A stretch of DNA of 11,817 bases from Hirudo medicinalis (GCA_011800805.1 MPNW01000261.1:31187-43003); one strand, 5' to 3'. Positions 1 to 8,165 are shown, numbered from the stretch's first letter. Notes: a model not told the origin generated them from the letters alone. Program-made: numbers and translations.

Positions 1-111
1 TGAGTGAGTGAGTGAGTGAGTGAGTGAGTGAGTGAGTGAGTGAGTGAGTGAGTGAGTGAGTGAGTGAGTGAGTGAGTGAGTGAGTGAGTGAGTGAGTGAG
101 TGAGTGAGTGA
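1..111. repeat. (TGAG)n tetranucleotide microsatellite
   Basis: An uninterrupted run of TGAG units, about 28 copies, starts at the window edge, so its full length is unknown. It lies in what is probably the intron before the receptor's last exon. The same tetranucleotide recurs near 11700-11775, at the other end of the window. Confidence 0.97.
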
Positions 112-327
112 CCAATGGAATCATGTAGACATCAAATCCGGTCAGGAAATTGGATCTGCACGACTGCTTGAGAGCAAAATGATGTTTTAAAACATCTCAG
201 CAATAGCTCCGGACTTTGTCTGAAGAAATAACCACAAATTTTTAAGGAGACCCGGATAAATTCTTTGAAAGACAACACTGCCGATGCCTCGATTCGAGCG
301 TGCAGAAGTTGTTCGTGTCAGGAATAT

Positions 328-350
328 TTTTATGGAATATTTCCATAAAA
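328..350. repeat. 10-bp inverted repeat (hairpin) with 3-base loop
   Basis: TTTTATGGAA and TTCCATAAAA flank TAT as perfect complementary arms. This is visible directly. It may be a chance AT-rich palindrome, and no function is assigned. Confidence 0.75.
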
Positions 351-553
351 TGCTTCCCGTAAAATATTGTCGCCAACCTTCGATCACAGGACAAAGCCCT
401 TTAACCTGCTTTTGTTTGCGTCGTCGATTTCAATCAAAATTATTTCTGGTCGGCGAAAGTTGCATTGATTTTAGAACAAATACGTTTCATTTCCTGTGCT
501 GTCGACACCTTCATAATTGCACATTTATTTATAAACGTGCTGAATTATTCGTA

Positions 554-597
554 ATAATAATCATAATAATCATAATAATCATAATAATCATAATAAT
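554..597. repeat. 9-bp tandem repeat, unit ATAATAATC
   Basis: Four perfect copies and a nearly complete fifth of ATAATAATC. The array sits in the presumed receptor intron and keeps an adjacent reading frame open by chance as poly-Ile. Confidence 0.9.
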
Positions 598-1247
598 AGC
601 AATGACAACAACAATAATGATATTAATATTATTAGTAAAAAACTAAAAATGAACATAACATAAGGTGAGAACAGAATGTCAATCTGATGAAACTCAGACA
701 CAATTTTGTCAAAGCATTAAAAAAGCGATTGTTGTTTTCGATGTAAAAATGAAAGAGACATGTGTGACCGCGAACAAATATAAAATAGAGATTCAGTATT
801 TTTAAGTCAACTGCAATTTAATAACTCTTCCATTCATTTTCATTCCATTCATTCGTTCATTTGTTTATTTTAATAATAATCTGTGCAACTAACTAACTCC
901 TCATTAACGAACCCCTACTCTTAATTAACTCCCCATCTCATTAGTAATGAACTGCAAATTTGTTTCACGAACTCCCCAGCCTCAAATCCCACCCTAGCCA
1001 ACCACTCAGCACTCGATTACTCCGCAATGAGCCTCAGTTCTGCCACCAAGAAGACAAGAAGCAGGTTTTCATTAGAATTCATTCCGAATATTGATTTTTA
1101 ATTTTTTGTTTTATCTTGTTAAACTTTCTTTTGCAATTACAAATTCTATTGGTTATACTAAGTTATAATTTGTTTTAAGTTAAAATATTTTTAATGTCAT
1201 CATTGATCATTGACAAATTGTTTTCATCAACGTAAATAATCGGACAG

Positions 1248-2610
1248 ATCAGTGTCTCAGATGTTGGGCAAGTTAAACAGTCGTTTGAAACTGTCATCAA
1301 TCAAACCCCACAAAACCAACTCAGAACGCAAAGCCACGAGAACTCTTGGCGTCATCATGGGCTGTTTCATTGCCTGTTGGCTGCCATTTTTCATCCTTGC
1401 TCTGGTCAAGCCCTTCTTGGGCGAATTGGCAGGCAGAATACCTCGTTGGCTGGACACCGTGTTCCTTTGGCTGGGGTACGCTAATAGCCTCTTGAACCCT
1501 ATCATCTACGCTCGTTTCAACAGGGACTTCCGGGTGCCCTTCCGCTACATCATCCAGTGCAGATGCAGCTCCATCAACAACCGAATGCGAGTATCCGAAT
1601 TTGCCGAGCAGTTCGGAAGGAGCGAATCGAGCTTCAACCCTAATATTTCTGGTCGCGATCCATCGAGTGGAGTCCAGAATTCTCAACATCGTCACCGACT
1701 TTCCAACATCAGAACGAGTCGGTCGACCAGGGCCTCCGTCAACAATCGTTCGAGTTTGACCAGTCCTGAGGAACAGCATTTCCTGCAGAGCACCTGGAAA
1801 AATTCCAGCGAATCCCGAAACACGCTGACTGATCAATACTCCGGAGTCGTGAATCGAACTCGTGGTCTGAAGGTGGACAAGGTCAAGCGACCTCAGCCCT
1901 CCCAAAATTTGGTCTTTAAGAGGTACAACCCCCAAAACAAAAGGAACAACTCTCCTATTTCTTATGACGTCAGTCCCAGGGAGGAGAATGTAGGTCTATC
2001 ATCTCTAGAGGCCACGACACGCCTGACTACTTTGGAGAATGATCGATGCAGCATGTCGACAGACGAGACCATGGTGCACAAACAACGACAATTATTACTA
2101 TTTGTTGCCCCCGCAGACAACATCAACAAACAACGACAGCAGCAACAACAACTCAACAACTGCAGCAACAACAAATCATCTCCGCCGAAGTCAAGACCAC
2201 CGTTAAGTCGGGATGACTGCTACCAACCGTTCATCCCGAAAGCTCCTCTGATCAATATGAGTATGGTCATCGACGACAATGATTATGATGATGATGATGA
2301 GGAGGAGGAGGAGGACGACGACGACGATAAGAATTCCTTGAGGGTAGTCGCTGAGGAAGACGACGACGATGACGACGACGACAACTATGATGGCGGAAAG
2401 AACTTGAATATGAGCGGAAAATCAACACTGGAGCCGAGGTTTCCGATGCTGGACAATTCCAGCACTGACTTCGCTTCCAACTGCTCGAACCACGAGGACT
2501 TCTTCGGGCGACAAGAGAGCGACCTCTCGTCAGAGAGGAACAATGGCATCCTCAAGGTCTTCACGACCAGCTTCAACGAGATGAGCAAGGAGCACAGCTT
2601 CGTCATCTGA
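1248..2610 (+). CDS. 5-HT7: Serotonin receptor, 5-HT7-like aminergic GPCR: last coding exon (partial gene)
   Basis: This exon encodes the C-terminal part of a plasma-membrane serotonin receptor; known 5-HT7 receptors couple to Gs and raise cAMP. Residues are counted from the codon at 1252. The end of intracellular loop 3 leads into TM6 (about 30-53), with E6.30, CWLPFF (42-47) and aromatic F6.51/F6.52. TM7 (about 66-88) has W7.40, Y7.43 and the NPIIY motif (82-86). Helix 8 follows, NRDFRVPFRYIIQ, with Cys103/Cys105 as likely palmitoylation sites. FLWLGYANSLLNPIIYA and the RCSSINN sequence after helix 8 match insect 5-HT7 as I recall it, better than 5-HT1 types. The tail is about 350 residues: Ser/Arg/Asn-rich, a poly-Gln patch (about 293-308), two acidic tracts (341-359, 368-377) and a terminal SFVI. 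The exon is internal. A stop lies in frame at 1237-1239, and acceptor AGs end at 1247, 1252 and 1260. The GTG at 1252 is not a start. GPCR identity is near certain, subtype likely. Confidence 0.85.
2128..2175 (+). repeat. CAA/CAG/AAC-rich coding repeat (poly-Gln/Asn patch in receptor tail)
   Basis: Mixed CAG, CAA and AAC codons encode a short Gln run followed by an Asn-rich stretch in the receptor's cytoplasmic tail. The mixture of codons suggests an interrupted, fairly stable repeat. Confidence 0.8.
2272..2382 (+). repeat. GAT/GAC/GAG coding repeat (acidic tracts in receptor tail)
   Basis: Two blocks of GAT, GAC and GAG codons (about 2272-2328 and 2353-2382) encode Asp/Glu tracts separated by KNSLRVVAE. 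The base pattern matches the non-coding GAT/GAC arrays elsewhere in the window, so the tracts probably arose by microsatellite expansion. Confidence 0.85.
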
Positions 2611-2935
2611 CTCTCATTCGTCTTTTGTCCGAGTCACGACGTCCCACTAGGGAGTTGTACATTTTTATCGATTCGTGCAAGAATAATTTTTAGGATAATG
2701 TTTTGTTTCTTATTGGTGAAATAATAATAATTATTAATTAAATGTTCATTATTGACGAATAAGCGATCGTTATTTTCAATAATTCTTTTTTGTTATTACT
2801 TCAAATAATCGGAACAATTGAGCTTCGTTTTGAGGATAAACTGTTCCACTTCATTGAAGAGTGGAGACTTGGATCTACATATCAACACGAGTGAAACCGA
2901 TTTGCAATAAAAACAGATAATAAATGTATTAATAT
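2611..2935 (+). other. 3'UTR of the receptor gene
   Basis: AT-rich non-coding sequence follows the TGA stop. The first canonical poly(A) signal is reached about 300 bases downstream. The end given here is approximate and inferred from signal position. Confidence 0.6.
2906..2924 (+). terminator. Tandem poly(A) signals (AATAAA at 2906-2911 and 2919-2924)
   Basis: Two AATAAA hexamers lie 13 bases apart, followed by a U/GU-rich stretch (ATGTATTAATATTTGTAT) as expected for a cleavage-stimulation element. They are the first canonical signals after the receptor stop codon. AATAAA is common in such AT-rich DNA, so the assignment rests on position. Confidence 0.6.
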
Positions 2936-3455
2936 TTGTATATTACTTAATAATATTACTTGATTATAATATATTTATTATTTTATTATTATTATTAGTA
3001 GTAATTATTATTATAAAAGTGATATTAACTCGACGAGATCTGCCACTTTGAAGATACCTCCTTAGCATGTATCTTTGATTTTTTATTTGAAATTACAAAA
3101 ATAAGTAAATAATTCATCACAAAAATAAAAATATAATTCATAATCATACACAATTCATTCTTTCTTTTTGTTGTTGTTTTAAAACTCGCTCAAACTGCCA
3201 GCAACACTTCGCCCTTTGATTTAGTTGTTGAAAATCCTTCATTTTTGTGGAGGTTACTTTCATTTGGATTGCTCTTGTTTCGTCGTGGAAACTCGGTGTT
3301 GATTTTCTGGCGAGTTTTGTTTCCCTAGCGCTGGATATTCTCATTTGAATGTTGAATCTGAATTTAAATTAAAACTGCTTGACTTAAATAAAAATCTGCA
3401 ATGTTGACGTCAATATTTTGTTTGTATAAATAACAAATACATTTTGCATGTAAAA

Positions 3456-3487
<32 letters not shown>

Positions 3488-4002
3488 TACATAAATAATA
3501 AGTAAATAATAATATAATAAGTAATAAATATTTTTATATAAATAATAAATGATCAAAAATGTTCTCAAATAAGTTCGTCCTAATCCGATGAAAACTCTTT
3601 CGTGGAAGTAATCGAAATATTGAAGAAGGCAAATGAAATCAAATAACAAATATTATTCTAAAATTTGGCGAATTGACGTAATAATAACATAATAATATTA
3701 TTAGAGGGATCAGTGATATTTAAATAGATTAACTTCGAAATGCACATTAAATTAAACATTATTTGCGATAAAGACGTTTAAATCGTCTCAAATGGTTATC
3801 GCCTGTGGTGAGTCCCCAAAACCAAAGATCTCGCATCGTTTCATCTTTCATCAAACACCATTACGTAATAAGTGCTCGGTTTCCTGCAATTTCTATCCCT
3901 ATTTCCAAATAAGCAATTTCAAAAATATTTAATATTCGTAATTAAATTAATGTTAATTATTTCTCGGAAGAAATAAAAATTCATATAAAACTTTGTAAGA
4001 TG
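2936..4002. other. AT-rich intergenic DNA, no gene seen
   Basis: It is dominated by A/T with ATT/AAT runs at 2945-3020. A 66-codon ATG-to-stop frame on the minus strand (3144-3344) is Lys/Gln/Thr-rich with no recognisable domain and is not called. The stretch at about 3780-3900 is somewhat richer in G+C, with nothing identifiable in it. Confidence 0.5.
3459..3487. repeat. (TAA)n microsatellite
   Basis: About ten uninterrupted TAA units in AT-rich intergenic DNA, followed by further imperfect AATA-type sequence up to about 3550. Confidence 0.9.
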
Positions 4003-4110
4003 TTGTGTGTAATTGTGATATTGTGTGTAATTGTGATATTGTGTGTAATTGTGATATTGTGTGTAATTGTGATATTGTGTGTAATTGTGATATTGTATGT
4101 AATTGTGATA
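4003..4110. repeat. 18-bp minisatellite, six tandem copies
   Basis: The unit is TTGTGTGTAATTGTGATA, repeated head to tail. Copies 1-5 are identical and copy 6 has one change (TTGTATGT). A decayed start of a seventh copy follows (TTGTACG). The near identity implies recent amplification or ongoing homogenisation. Confidence 0.95.
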
Positions 4111-4114
4111 TTGT

Positions 4115-4594
4115 ACGAAATTATTGAATTAATTTAAGAATTAATTATTTTTCAAGAAAATAATTCCAAATCATTGGAATTTTTCAAAACTTTTCTCGGA
4201 AGAGACATTTTCTGCTTCCTCAAAAATGAAGAAATTGTAGCAGCAACATGAGCCAATTTATTTCACATTTATTTGTAATAAAACTGAAAATAAACAAGAC
4301 TTCAACATAGCACATCTCATAAAAGCTCTCCACCGTCCGTAAAATAAGAGGACACCCTGGAAGAAAACTTTTCCAAAGAAATTCCACTCTTCTACAGACC
4401 ACGTGACAATTGGACGGACAAATGTGGAATGGAGGCCGGCAACAGGTGAAAACCTTTACTGTTTTGAACGCTAATTAAACCTCCGCAGCCTGGAATATCC
4501 AGGTGGAAATAAGGAAGAAACAGGAAGGAGGTGAAGATGACGTCGATGATGAAGATTGTGATAACTACGGTAGTGGGGATGGTAATAGTAACGA
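4115..4594. other. Intergenic DNA without a supported gene
   Basis: AT-rich to about 4320, then closer to balanced composition (about 4330-4530). A minus-strand frame at 4220-4402 lacks an ATG (it begins with GTG) and shows no domain. A 12-base motif, TTTCTCGGAAGA, occurs near 3959 and again near 4193. Nothing else stands out. Confidence 0.45.
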
Positions 4595-4716
4595 AGATGA
4601 TGATGATGATGATGATGATGACGACGACGACGACGACGACGATGATGATGATGATGATGATTGCCAAGGTCATGATTACGATGATGGAGGTGATGATGAT
4701 GATGATGTTGGTGATG
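4595..4716. repeat. GAT/GAC compound microsatellite in blocks
   Basis: A GAT block, a block of about seven GAC, and another GAT block run to about 4661. After a short interruption, further GAT-rich sequence continues to about 4716. The array keeps several frames open (poly-Asp, poly-Met, poly-His) that are not genes. The clean GAC block inside GAT suggests a T-to-C variant that then expanded. Confidence 0.92.
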
Positions 4717-4764
4717 ACTCATGTGAATGTTCATTAAAATATTCATTTTTAACATCTGCATGAT

Positions 4765-5533
4765 GAGAACCTAACAATATTTAAAAAATGAATTATTTGT
4801 TCAATATTTTGTTTGAGATTTTGATGTCCACTTATTATATTTGAGCTAATAATGTCATATCTATAATTTGAACCACTTAATAAAATAATCAAATTATTTT
4901 TGTTATTTAAAAATTTCTAGGCGTTAGAACCCCCAAACCCCCCTTTGGGTGCGCCACTGATAGAGTCTTGATAGTACTTTCTTTTAAAAACTCAATTACT
5001 TTCATTTTTATCTTAAATAAATGACATTTATTTTATATTTTTTTATTTTATCTTGATTTATCAAAATAATTCGAAATTAATTCAAATAGGTTTAATGCTT
5101 TTTAATTCAAAATGGTGAATTATTGAAAGTGGACTTCAAATAATTTACGGACTTAATTACGAAAATATGAACCTCAAGAAACTTTAAAACATTTGTGTTT
5201 CAACTTGAAAAAAAAAATTAATTTTGCAGAAATAACATTTCAAATCATCTGAGAAAAAGTATTTTTAACAAAATATTATTTAAACATAAAAAATGGTCTC
5301 AAATAATTATTTATTTTCATAAAACGAAATATGAAATTATGGCATTAATCTCCAAAATAAAACGCCAATCATTATCAAATTGTTTAGGTGGGATTTTATA
5401 TTTTCAGCCCAAATAAGGGGATATTTGTATCTTTCTATTTTTAAATACTTGTGCAAAATAACAGTGAAGGCTTATATATATCCAGAATAAATATTTGTAT
5501 TCTTATTAAATATCCGTAATAAATATTCACATT
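4765..5533. other. Very AT-rich intergenic DNA, no gene seen
   Basis: Stops are frequent in all frames and no coding-like stretch was found. The only distinctive segment is the C-rich 40 bases at about 4920-4959, listed separately as a possible transposon end. Confidence 0.5.
4920..4959 (-). mobile_element. Possible terminus of a DNA transposon (remnant)
   Basis: Read on the minus strand from 4959, the sequence begins CAGTGGCGCACCC, then runs of G (GGGGGG, GGGGG) and GTTCTAACGCC. CAGTGGCG followed by G-rich sequence is a familiar start for terminal inverted repeats of several cut-and-paste elements. No matching opposite terminus or transposase was found in the window. If real, this is a solo end or a decayed copy. 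The family is not assigned. Confidence 0.35.
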
Positions 5534-5643
5534 AAATATCCATATTATAACATCCATGATTCACATTAAATATCCATATTATAATATCCATGATTTATAT
5601 TAAATATCCATATTATAATATCCATAATTTATATTAAATATCC
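5534..5643. repeat. 34-bp AT-rich minisatellite, 3.2 copies
   Basis: Units begin AAATATCCATATTATAA and start at 5534, 5568, 5602 and 5636 (partial), with a degraded related copy just upstream (about 5508-5533). ATATCCAT is repeated within the unit, which suggests growth from a shorter ancestor. Confidence 0.9.
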
Positions 5644-6105
5644 AGTGCTGGTTGGGGTACGGAAATGAGACACGTGGCATATCGTTTACCGCTTCGAATG
5701 GCAATTAGGAAAAAACGGGGATGATTTGCAGCACTTTTCCATGCTCCAATGAAGCGGAACATAAACAAGTTCCACTTCTGCCATCTTTTTTGCATCTGCC
5801 ACTTTAGAGATGTCAAGCGAGTTTTCAATGCTCCTCACCACGATGTCATGAAACAAAGTCAAGCGCTAAAAATGACACCGTTTGTCGACAAAGTAGAAGA
5901 GGAGCGTGATGGATTATTTAGGTAAACGAACGATTGAAAAATTTAATTGACCTAATTTAATTGAGTGCTTGGATAAATGATGCAGTGAAAGATGAAAAGG
6001 AATGACCTAGGTGATGACCTCACTCATGCAAGGAGACAAACGGTTGATTGAGACGTAAGAGACTGCAGATGACCGCCTGATGTCCATTTCACTGGACTGA
6101 GGATG
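5644..6105. other. Intergenic DNA with a moderate-GC island, no confirmed gene
   Basis: About 5644-5920 is clearly less AT-rich than its flanks. On the minus strand, 5690-5865 is open for 58 codons between a TTTTTAG acceptor-like site and a CG|GTAAAC donor-like site. No protein family is recognised, so it is reported as a finding rather than a gene. Confidence 0.4.
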
Positions 6106-6107
6106 GA

Positions 6108-6210
6108 TTATGACGACGACAATGACGACGATGATGATGATGATGACGGTGATGGTGGTGATGATGATGATGATGAGGAGGAGGAGGAGGAGGAGGAGGG
6201 GGAGGAGAAG
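6108..6210. repeat. GAC/GAT/GGT/GAG compound trinucleotide array
   Basis: Successive blocks of GAC, GAT, GGT, GAT and then about nine GAG units end in GGGGGAGGAG. Both strands are open here by repetition only. The array faces an opposite-orientation ATC array 80-100 bases away. Confidence 0.92.
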
Positions 6211-6290
6211 CAGGTAAATATAAATGCCAATCATTACCAACATCAGAGACATAATTAGCTGCATTAACATAGACCTCATGCAATTTTTTG

Positions 6291-6365
6291 ACATCATAAT
6301 CATCATCATCATCATGACTACTTTCGTCATCAATATCATTATCATCATCATCATCATCATCATCT
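6291..6365. repeat. (ATC)n array, inverted relative to the array at 6108
   Basis: CAT/ATC units in two blocks are separated by ACTACTTTCG and an imperfect stretch. On the minus strand it reads GAT and encodes poly-Asp in an otherwise unremarkable frame. Together with 6108-6178 it makes a long imperfect inverted repeat. Confidence 0.9.
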
Positions 6366-6548
6366 TGAGCAGCAGAAGCATCAGCTAATCGCATCGAGTT
6401 ATAAATAGTTTTCCATTCATCTTCCACATCATCACATCATCGTGCACCGATGAACCTCGCCAAGATAAAAAAAAACAAGTAAGCGGAAAAATAAAAATAT
6501 TGAAAAAAAGACAAAACGAAACAAATTATTCATGGATGAATAATTGAG

Positions 6549-6754
6549 TTTATAATGAGTTAATATTATAATGAGTGCATGACATCATGAGTTCATATTA
6601 TAATGAGTTAATATTATAATGAGTGCATGACATCATGAGTTCATATTATAATGAGTGCATGACATCATGAGTTCATATTATAATGAATGCATGACATCAT
6701 GAGTTGATATTATAATGAGTTAATATTATAATGAGTTGATATTATAATAAGTTC
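6549..6754. repeat. Composite 16-bp/32-bp minisatellite
   Basis: A 16-bp unit (ATATTATAATGAGTTA) alternates with a 32-bp unit in which GCATGACATCATGAGTT is added. The long segment occurs four times, starting at 6577, 6625, 6657 and 6689. Spacings of 48, 32 and 32 are all multiples of 16. Every unit shares ATGAGT. Confidence 0.92.
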
Positions 6755-7170
6755 AATCTGTAATTATTGATATTTGAATGCCATGAATTTCGTATTTCCT
6801 TTGGTTTAACGTGGATATATGTTATAAACTGTCCTACAGGGTCAATTTTGCTGCAAGGTTAAAATGTCCCTATTCGCAGTTTTTACTGAACCTTCCTTCT
6901 TGATGTTTTCCATGTGACCTTTGAACTTTTAACTGAATAATTTCGATTGAATGCCATCAATCGCATGGTAACCATGAAACCATGGCAACAGTGCAAACAA
7001 GCGTGACGATCTCGGATGGATAAGTTGTGACGTAGTGAGGATGCCCAGGCGAGTGATTAGAAAGATGCCTTAATTAAATATTCATGACTTTCCCACGTAT
7101 GCATTACGTCACCATGGTGATCGATGGCGGTGGATTACTGGTTCTGGATGAAGTATTGTTGGCCAAGCTG
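6755..7170. other. Moderate-GC intergenic stretch with palindromic motifs; possible regulatory DNA
   Basis: No gene is supported. A plus-strand ATG frame from 7084 has only about 30 non-repetitive codons before the microsatellite. The segment stands out in base composition and contains the motif cluster at 6964-7120 listed separately. Confidence 0.4.
6964..7120. promoter_or_regulatory. Candidate RFX-like and CRE-like motif cluster
   Basis: Three CATG-NN-AAC-like units lie in tandem at 6964-6989 (CATGGTAAC, CATGAAAC, CATGGCAAC). Two contain RGYAAC, the X-box half-site of RFX factors. TGACGTA at 7028-7034 and TTACGTCA at 7104-7111 resemble CREB/ATF sites. TCACCATGGTGA at 7109-7120 is a perfect 12-bp palindrome. 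The motifs are seen; their use as an enhancer is inference. Confidence 0.3.
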
Positions 7171-7171
7171 G

Positions 7172-7535
<364 letters not shown>

Positions 7536-7539
7536 TTAG

Positions 7540-8095
7540 GGTCAAGCGAATGTAACAATACCGTTTTTTCTATTTCGGAGACAAATGTGTTTCCAGAGTG
7601 AATGTTTAGCTGACACAGCATCCATCAGGTGATAATGCTTCCTCTCCCTGTGGAAGTAAATCCGCATGGAAAATAGTTCCATCTCTCAACCGATATTCGA
7701 ATGTCAATGTCTCCATCATGGCGTCTTAGAAGCTCTCATGAATATGGAACTGTGCACGACCTTTGATTCTCTGAGTTTTCAAGTTATTTTTTCTTAATTT
7801 CATTTTTAATCTGCACTTTTTGTGACATTTAAGATTTAGTTCGTGCCGAACTTTTGCTTGAAACGATTGAATTTTAAAAAAATATAGATTGTTCGATTTC
7901 TCATGGAGCTTCTTGAACTGGTGACATGTCACAAAATTATTTGTTACTTAGATTACTTTATTACAAAATATATTAAAAAATTATTCATTCATTAGATTGC
8001 TTTTTAATGAACATAATTTATAGATATTTATATTAAAATGCTAATGGGATTCGTTGCAATAATTTATTGAAATTGATCAAATCCATAAATCTTAA
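7540..8095. other. Intergenic DNA, no confirmed gene
   Basis: About 7540-7760 is moderately GC-rich, then the sequence becomes AT-rich. One 37-codon ATG frame on the minus strand (7606-7719) has protein-like composition but no known relatives that I can name. The frame at 7726-7932 is Lys-rich with no domain. Confidence 0.4.
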
Positions 8096-8099
8096 ACGA

Positions 8100-8165
8100 T
8101 AGCAGGATAACTGATTGGTTTTAAACCAACTCAGAACTGGGAGGACGTGGGTTTGTTTTTTTTTA
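8100..8165 (+). mobile_element. Decayed tRNA-like element, possibly a SINE head
   Basis: TAACTGATTGGTTTTAAA resembles a tRNA D-arm/A-box region. CTCAGAACTGGGAGGACGTGG then resembles the anticodon arm and variable loop of tRNA-derived repeats. GGGTTTG stands where a B-box (GGTTCGAATCC) would be. A run of nine Ts (8156-8164) follows, which could terminate RNA polymerase III. The acceptor stem does not pair and the B-box is broken, so it is not a functional tRNA. Confidence 0.35.

Larger units (their letters stand above)
112..1247 (+). other. Probable intron upstream of the receptor's terminal exon
   Basis: No exon could be supported here. The plus-strand open frame at 284-646 ends in poly-Ile made by an ATA/ATC-type repeat and shows no family resemblance. 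The stretch becomes more AT-rich toward 1080-1230. A pyrimidine-rich patch (about 1218-1228, TTGTTTTCATC) precedes the AG acceptors at 1246-1260, and TTGAC near 1210 could serve as a branch point. Because TM1-TM5 of the receptor must be encoded upstream, this is read as the 3' part of a large intron. That is inference from gene structure. Confidence 0.6.

Noticed and set aside
1..111. (TGAG)n considered as telomeric or centromeric repeat
   Set aside because: It does not match known telomere units. It is short, and the same tetranucleotide recurs interstitially near 11700, so it is an ordinary microsatellite.
284..646. 120-codon plus-strand frame
   Set aside because: The last third is poly-Ile from the ATAATAATC repeat. 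The rest has no motif and lies in the presumed receptor intron.
1321..1935. 204-codon minus-strand frame opposite the receptor exon
   Set aside because: It is the antisense shadow of the conserved GPCR exon. The plus strand carries TM6, TM7 and NPxxY, so this frame is not coding.
3144..3344. 66-codon minus-strand ATG-to-stop frame
   Set aside because: Lys/Gln/Thr-rich, no domain, no supporting splice or regulatory signals. Chance is the simplest reading in this AT-rich DNA, although expression data could change that.
6089..6427. 112-codon minus-strand frame with poly-Asp, poly-Pro and poly-His
   Set aside because: It starts with GTG, and its length comes from GAT, GAG and ATC repeats that are open in several frames. 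The two non-repetitive parts are only about 20-25 codons each.
4003..6754. Minisatellites considered as a CRISPR-like array
   Set aside because: The units are contiguous tandem repeats without unique spacers, and the DNA is eukaryotic.
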